A DNA stretch of 64,000 nucleotides from Gabonibacter massiliensis (lineage in GTDB: Bacteria; Bacteroidota; Bacteroidia; Bacteroidales; Marinifilaceae): positions 372,001-436,000 of the forward strand of contig LN913013.1 in the NCBI GenBank assembly GCA_001487125.1. The letters are read 5' to 3'. Shown piece by piece: positions 60,368 through 64,000 of this stretch. The notes under the pieces are model-generated. The model was not told where the DNA came from, ran no database searches, and saw only the letters and a program-made list of their open reading frames with translations. A program made the translations under genes and the position numbers. Every line of letters begins with the position of its first letter. Positions within the stretch are counted from its first letter, which is position 1.

Positions 60368-62446
60368 TTATTGTTTTAACCATCGGTCTAACCAGGCGGC
60401 AAACGTGCGTTGCCATAGGATGCCGTTCTGGCAGCCTAAAACCCAATGGCACTCTTCCGGGAAATAGAGGTATTGAGCCGGAATACCCCGCATGCGGGCG
60501 GCATTGAAGGCTCCCATGCCTTGAGAGGCATCTATACGGAAATCCTGTTGTCCGTGGATGACTAAAATGGGAGTATCCCACTCTCCGACGAATTTATGCG
60601 GAGAGTTGTCGAATGTACGCTGAGCTATCTTGTTGTTTTTTTCCCAAGGTGCTCCTCCCATATCCCAATTGGCAAACCACATCTCTTCGGTGTTGTAGTA
60701 CTGCATCTCCATATTGAAAATACCGCAATGGGCAATAAATGCCTTAAAACGTTTGTCGTGGTGTCCCGCCAGGTAATATACCGAGAAACCGCCGTAGGAA
60801 GCTCCGACACAACCCAGACGGTTTTCATCGATGTAGGGCTCTTTCTTCATTTCGTCGATGGCGGACAGGTAGTCTTTCATGTTTTGTCCCGTGTAGTCGC
60901 CGCTGATTTGTTCCAGCCACTCCTGTCCGAAACCGGGCAATCCCCGGCGGTTCGGTGCCACGATGATGTAATCGTTGGCTGCCATCATCTGGAAATTCCA
61001 GCGGTAGCTCCAAAATTGGCTGACCGTACTTTGCGGTCCTCCTTCGCAATAAAGGATAGCGGGGTATTTTTTATTCGGATCGAAATGGGGCGGATAGATG
61101 ATCCAGGTTAGCATCTGCTTGTTGTCCGTCGTTTTGATCCAACGCGCCTCTACCTTACCCATCGTCAGTTGATCCAATATTTTTTTATTGATAAAGGTGA
61201 GTTCTTGGTCTTTGCCGCTTACCGGATCTACTTTGTATAGTTCTGCCGGCTTACTCATGGAAACCTTACCGGCCAACAAAAAGTCGCCTACCGGGGTCAC
61301 GGAAGTATAATTATGGACTCCTTCCGTCAATTTCTTGATGACTCCGTCGTCGAGAGTCAATTTGTAGATTTCGTCGGTAGCATGATAATCGGAGATAAAA
61401 TAGATGGTATTGTTGTCGGCCCAGTTCAATCCTCCCACGTTCTGGTCGAAGTTTTGCGTATACTCTTTTTTCTCTCCCGTTTGCAGGTTCATGACGAAAA
61501 GCCGGATCTTGTCGGCTTCATAGCCGTCGCGCTCCATACTTTCCCAAGCCATTAGCTTACCGTCGGGGGAGAGTACCGGGTTATTGTCATATCCCATCAT
61601 GCCTTCGGTTAAGTTGCGTGTTTTACCGCTGCTTAAATCATAAAGGTATAGATCCGTATTCGTGGACGAGGCGTAAGCTACTCCCTCTTTTTTACGAGCC
61701 GTGTAGATGATGCCTTTGTTGTCTTTGGTCCATGCGATTTGCTCCGTACCGCCCCAAGGACGTACGGGAGACTCCCATTTTTCGCCTTCCATGATGTCTT
61801 TTCCGGTCGTGATCGGTTTGCCAGGGGTATACTCTGTCACGAACGGGTGTGTATAGGTCTCCACCCATTGGTTCCAGTGACGATACATTTGGTCGTTGAT
61901 CAACCGGGCATTGGCTTTGGGAAGATCCGGATGCAGGTCGTGTACGTCTTGCTCTAATTTCACCTCTTTTAAAAAGAGTAATTTCGATTTATCCGGAGAA
62001 TAGATATAACCTCCTATACCGCCTTCCACGTCGGTAATCTGCTTTAGATTGCTACCGTCCGCTTCCATTTCCCATAATTGGACGGAACCCGATCTGCTCG
62101 ACATGAAAGCAATCTTTCCGTCCGGGGTCCATGTTTCTCCGAACTCTTTGTAATCGGTATCGGTTAATTGCCTACTTTTTCCATCCGCCAGATTCAGTAG
62201 ATATAAATCGGAATAAGAACGATCTTCTTCCTTATTGAAATAGGTTACGTCGTACACGACGGATTTTTGATCCGGAGAGACCTGGAAACTTCCGAGTCTT
62301 CCGAAGGACCATAATATTTCCGGGGTCATAACATCGGATGTAAGTTTCATATCCGGAGTTTTATAACTGGGTTTTACGATTTCTTTCTTGCTGTCGCATG
62401 CGGTAACGGACAACAAAATTAAGATAGAATAAAAATATCTTTTCAT
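60368..62446 (-). CDS. S9-family serine peptidase (dipeptidyl/acylaminoacyl type) lipoprotein
   Basis: A lipoprotein signal (MKRYFYSILILLSVTAC) is followed by a beta-propeller (about residues 40-420, WD40/PD40-like repeats with SPDxSK turns) and an alpha/beta-hydrolase domain (about 440-690). The catalytic triad is visible: Ser in GASYGGFS, Asp in HGQQDFRID and His in PEECHWVL. It removes short peptides in the periplasm or at the surface, supporting peptide use. It is 692 residues, with its own terminator, downstream of recA. Confidence 0.93.
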   Translation of the reverse strand: MKRYFYSILILLSVTACDSKKEIVKPSYKTPDMKLTSDVMTPEILWSFGRLGSFQVSPDQKSVVYDVTYFNKEEDRSYSDLYLLNLADGKSRQLTDTDYKEFGETWTPDGKIAFMSSRSGSVQLWEMEADGSNLKQITDVEGGIGGYIYSPDKSKLLFLKEVKLEQDVHDLHPDLPKANARLINDQMYRHWNQWVETYTHPFVTEYTPGKPITTGKDIMEGEKWESPVRPWGGTEQIAWTKDNKGIIYTARKKEGVAYASSTNTDLYLYDLSSGKTRNLTEGMMGYDNNPVLSPDGKLMAWESMERDGYEADKIRLFVMNLQTGEKKEYTQNFDQNVGGLNWADNNTIYFISDYHATDEIYKLTLDDGVIKKLTEGVHNYTSVTPVGDFLLAGKVSMSKPAELYKVDPVSGKDQELTFINKKILDQLTMGKVEARWIKTTDNKQMLTWIIYPPHFDPNKKYPAILYCEGGPQSTVSQFWSYRWNFQMMAANDYIIVAPNRRGLPGFGQEWLEQISGDYTGQNMKDYLSAIDEMKKEPYIDENRLGCVGASYGGFSVYYLAGHHDKRFKAFIAHCGIFNMEMQYYNTEEMWFANWDMGGAPWEKNNKIAQRTFDNSPHKFVGEWDTPILVIHGQQDFRIDASQGMGAFNAARMRGIPAQYLYFPEECHWVLGCQNGILWQRTFAAWLDRWLKQ

Positions 62447-62475
62447 TCTTTTAGCTGTTATGTTATTAAATAAAA

Positions 62476-62502
62476 GAAAGGGATACGCACACCATCCCTT
62501 TC
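62476..62502 (-). terminator. Terminator of recA
   Basis: A perfect 9-bp stem (62476-62484 with 62494-62502) with a 9-base loop is followed on the minus strand by TTTTATTTAAT. Confidence 0.82.
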
Positions 62503-62510
62503 ATTCGCTC

Positions 62511-63530
62511 TTATGCCTGTTTGTTTTGAACTTCATCCATGGCTACGACGATCTTTTGCTTTAACTCTTCGGCTAACTCGGGATTGTCCATCACCAATTG
62601 TTTCACGGTTTCGCGTCCCTGGCCTAATTTGCTTTCTCCGTAGGAGAACCAGCTACCGCTTTTCTTGATGACGTTGTATTCCACGCCCAAGTCTACGATT
62701 TCGCCCGATTGAGAAATTCCCTCGCCGTACATGATATCGAATTCAGCCTTTTTAAATGGAGGAGCGACTTTATTCTTCACTACCTTCACGCGGGTATGAT
62801 TTCCGAAGACCTCTTCTCCGTCTTTGATCTGCCCGATGCGACGGATATCCAGACGTACGGAGGCATAGAATTTTAAAGCGTTACCACCGGTTGTCGTTTC
62901 GGGGTTACCGAACATGATACCTATTTTGTCCCTTAATTGATTGATAAAAATACAGCAAGTGTTTGTCTTGCTTATTGTTCCGGTTAATTTCCGTAAAGCT
63001 TGCGACATGAGGCGGGCTTGCAATCCCATCACGCTATCACCCATCTCTCCCTCGATTTCGGCTTTGGGAGTAAGGGCGGCGACGGAGTCGATAACAATGA
63101 TATCGATAGCTGCAGATCGGATCAATTGCTCGGCGATCTCCAGGGCCTGTTCTCCGTTATCCGGTTGAGATATAAATAGATTATTTACATCTACACCCAG
63201 TTTTTCGGCATAGGTGCGATCAAAGGCATGTTCTGCATCGATGATAGCTGCAATACCTCCTAATTTTTGTGCTTCAGCAATAGCGTGGATGGCTAAAGTC
63301 GTCTTACCGGAAGATTCCGGTCCGAAGATTTCAATAACCCTTCCTCTGGGGTATCCTCCGACGCCTAAAGCCTTGTCTAAGGCAATGGAGCCGGTCGGAA
63401 TTGCCGGGATATTTTCCACGACATTTTCGCCAAGTTTCATGACACTTCCCTTGCCGAAGTTCTTCTCGATCTTATCGAGGGTAAGTTGTAGTGCTTTTAA
63501 CTTGTCTTGATTGGTTTCATTTGTTGCCAT
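62511..63530 (-). CDS. recA: DNA recombination/repair protein RecA
   Basis: This ATPase forms filaments on single-stranded DNA and catalyses strand exchange. Walker [10 protein letters not shown] (about residues 69-77), Walker [11 protein letters not shown] (about 144-153) and the L2 loop [19 protein letters not shown] are intact. At 339 residues it has the normal length with a shortened acidic tail. No SOS box is evident upstream. It lies 42 bases downstream of bcp on the same strand and could be co-transcribed. Confidence 0.97.
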   Translation of the reverse strand: MATNETNQDKLKALQLTLDKIEKNFGKGSVMKLGENVVENIPAIPTGSIALDKALGVGGYPRGRVIEIFGPESSGKTTLAIHAIAEAQKLGGIAAIIDAEHAFDRTYAEKLGVDVNNLFISQPDNGEQALEIAEQLIRSAAIDIIVIDSVAALTPKAEIEGEMGDSVMGLQARLMSQALRKLTGTISKTNTCCIFINQLRDKIGIMFGNPETTTGGNALKFYASVRLDIRRIGQIKDGEEVFGNHTRVKVVKNKVAPPFKKAEFDIMYGEGISQSGEIVDLGVEYNVIKKSGSWFSYGESKLGQGRETVKQLVMDNPELAEELKQKIVVAMDEVQNKQA

Positions 63531-63572
63531 ATGATTGATTTAAAATTTGAATTTTCAATACAATATTTCTGG

Positions 63573-64000
63573 TTAACCTTTTATATCCAACTCTTTCAAT
63601 ATCTGGTTAGCATGGTCCTTCGTGTTAACCTTGGTGATTATCTTCTCGATACTGCCGTTTTGGCCGATAACGAAGGTGGTACGGACAACCCCCATATAAC
63701 TTCTCCCATACATTTTTTTCTCGCCCCATACGCCGTAAGTTTCCATGATTGTTTTGTCCGTATCGGCAATCAGGTTGAACGATAAATTGTATTTTGCGAT
63801 AAATTTCTGGTGGGAGGATGCCGGGTCCGGACTTACTCCGATCACTTCAAAACCTTGAGAAGTAAGTGATGCGTATCCTTCGTTTAAACTGCATGCTTCC
63901 GCCGTACAACCGGACGTGTTATCTTTCGGGTAAAAATAAAGTATGAGTCTTTTACCTTTAAAATCATCAAGGGTTATCTCCTTGCCGTCCTGATTCTGCC
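63573..64000 (-). CDS. bcp: Thioredoxin-dependent thiol peroxidase (Bcp/PrxQ), 5' end missing
   Basis: The gene runs off the right edge; about 140 C-terminal residues are visible, so only a short N-terminus is missing. The PrxQ motif YPKDNTSGCTAEACSLN holds the peroxidatic Cys and, five residues later, the resolving Cys of the one-helix type. It continues with VIGVSPDPASSHQKF and the C-terminal TTFVIGQNGSIEKI strand. It reduces hydroperoxides with thioredoxin. The open frame has no in-frame start until residue 51 of the visible part, so a start inside the window would remove the active site. Confidence 0.92.
   Translation of the reverse strand, partial: QNQDGKEITLDDFKGKRLILYFYPKDNTSGCTAEACSLNEGYASLTSQGFEVIGVSPDPASSHQKFIAKYNLSFNLIADTDKTIMETYGVWGEKKMYGRSYMGVVRTTFVIGQNGSIEKIITKVNTKDHANQILKELDIKG

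Overview
This 64 kb window is chromosomal DNA from a gut-type member of the Bacteroidota, order Bacteroidales. The evidence is the AT-leaning sequence, the near absence of Shine-Dalgarno sites, and the -7 element TAnnTTTG lying shortly upstream of more than twenty genes. Lineage-typical families also point there: LruC and PCMD domain proteins, the DUF4295 ribosome-associated protein, a TamA-like Omp85 lipoprotein and a PorT-type barrel. A Ptb-like gene and an anaerobic homocysteine cluster would fit Odoribacteraceae (Odoribacter/Butyricimonas), but that placement is inference. I see no rRNA, tRNA, insertion sequence, phage or CRISPR array.

Layout. 1-8.5 kb: end of a histidine kinase and its OmpR-type regulator, a PBP1A-like peptidoglycan synthase, adenylate kinase, an LruC lipoprotein, an MFS transporter, a Ptb-like acyltransferase and a cyclophilin. 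8.6-14.1 kb: an FMN/4Fe-4S membrane protein, rpmB-rpmG-DUF4295, and uvrA. 14.2-17.5 kb: small genes, a GNAT acetyltransferase, and a two-gene radical SAM/DUF4130 DNA-metabolism unit.

17.6-26.8 kb (minus strand) is a sulfur and methionine block. A SAM-I riboswitch is followed by a short ORF with a Met-rich end, then DUF39 (homocysteine biosynthesis), NIL-ferredoxin and UPF0280, then metH, metF, a TauE/SafE exporter and a nitroreductase. The set suggests sulfide-dependent homocysteine synthesis from aspartate semialdehyde, followed by B12-dependent methylation to methionine under SAM control.

26.9-33.5 kb: PorT-type barrel, SpoU methyltransferase, TamA-like protein, a NarL-type two-component pair, a sugar-phosphate nucleotidyltransferase and a small lipoprotein. 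33.6-41.7 kb: RidA, rubrerythrin, K+/H+ antiporter, DEAD-box helicase, AGCS symporter, HD hydrolase, an exported superoxide dismutase and a YtxH/holin-like envelope-stress operon. 41.7-49.5 kb: a hybrid histidine kinase, a MATE exporter, a hemerythrin-LuxR pair flanked by tandem operator-like repeats, small unknown genes and a PEBP protein. 49.6-64 kb: an IMP dehydrogenase resembling the Tritrichomonas foetus enzyme, lgt, a PCMD protein, nitronate monooxygenase, flavin reductase, NCS2 permease, an orphan Cas6, PAP2 phosphatase, thioredoxin, ispE, HdeD, an S9 peptidase, recA and a partial bcp.

Most of the window is housekeeping. The most interesting parts are the SAM-riboswitch/Met-peptide leader of the homocysteine operon, the hemerythrin/pseudo-receiver pair with its 32-bp-spaced repeats, the orphan Cas6, and the T. 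foetus-like IMPDH.
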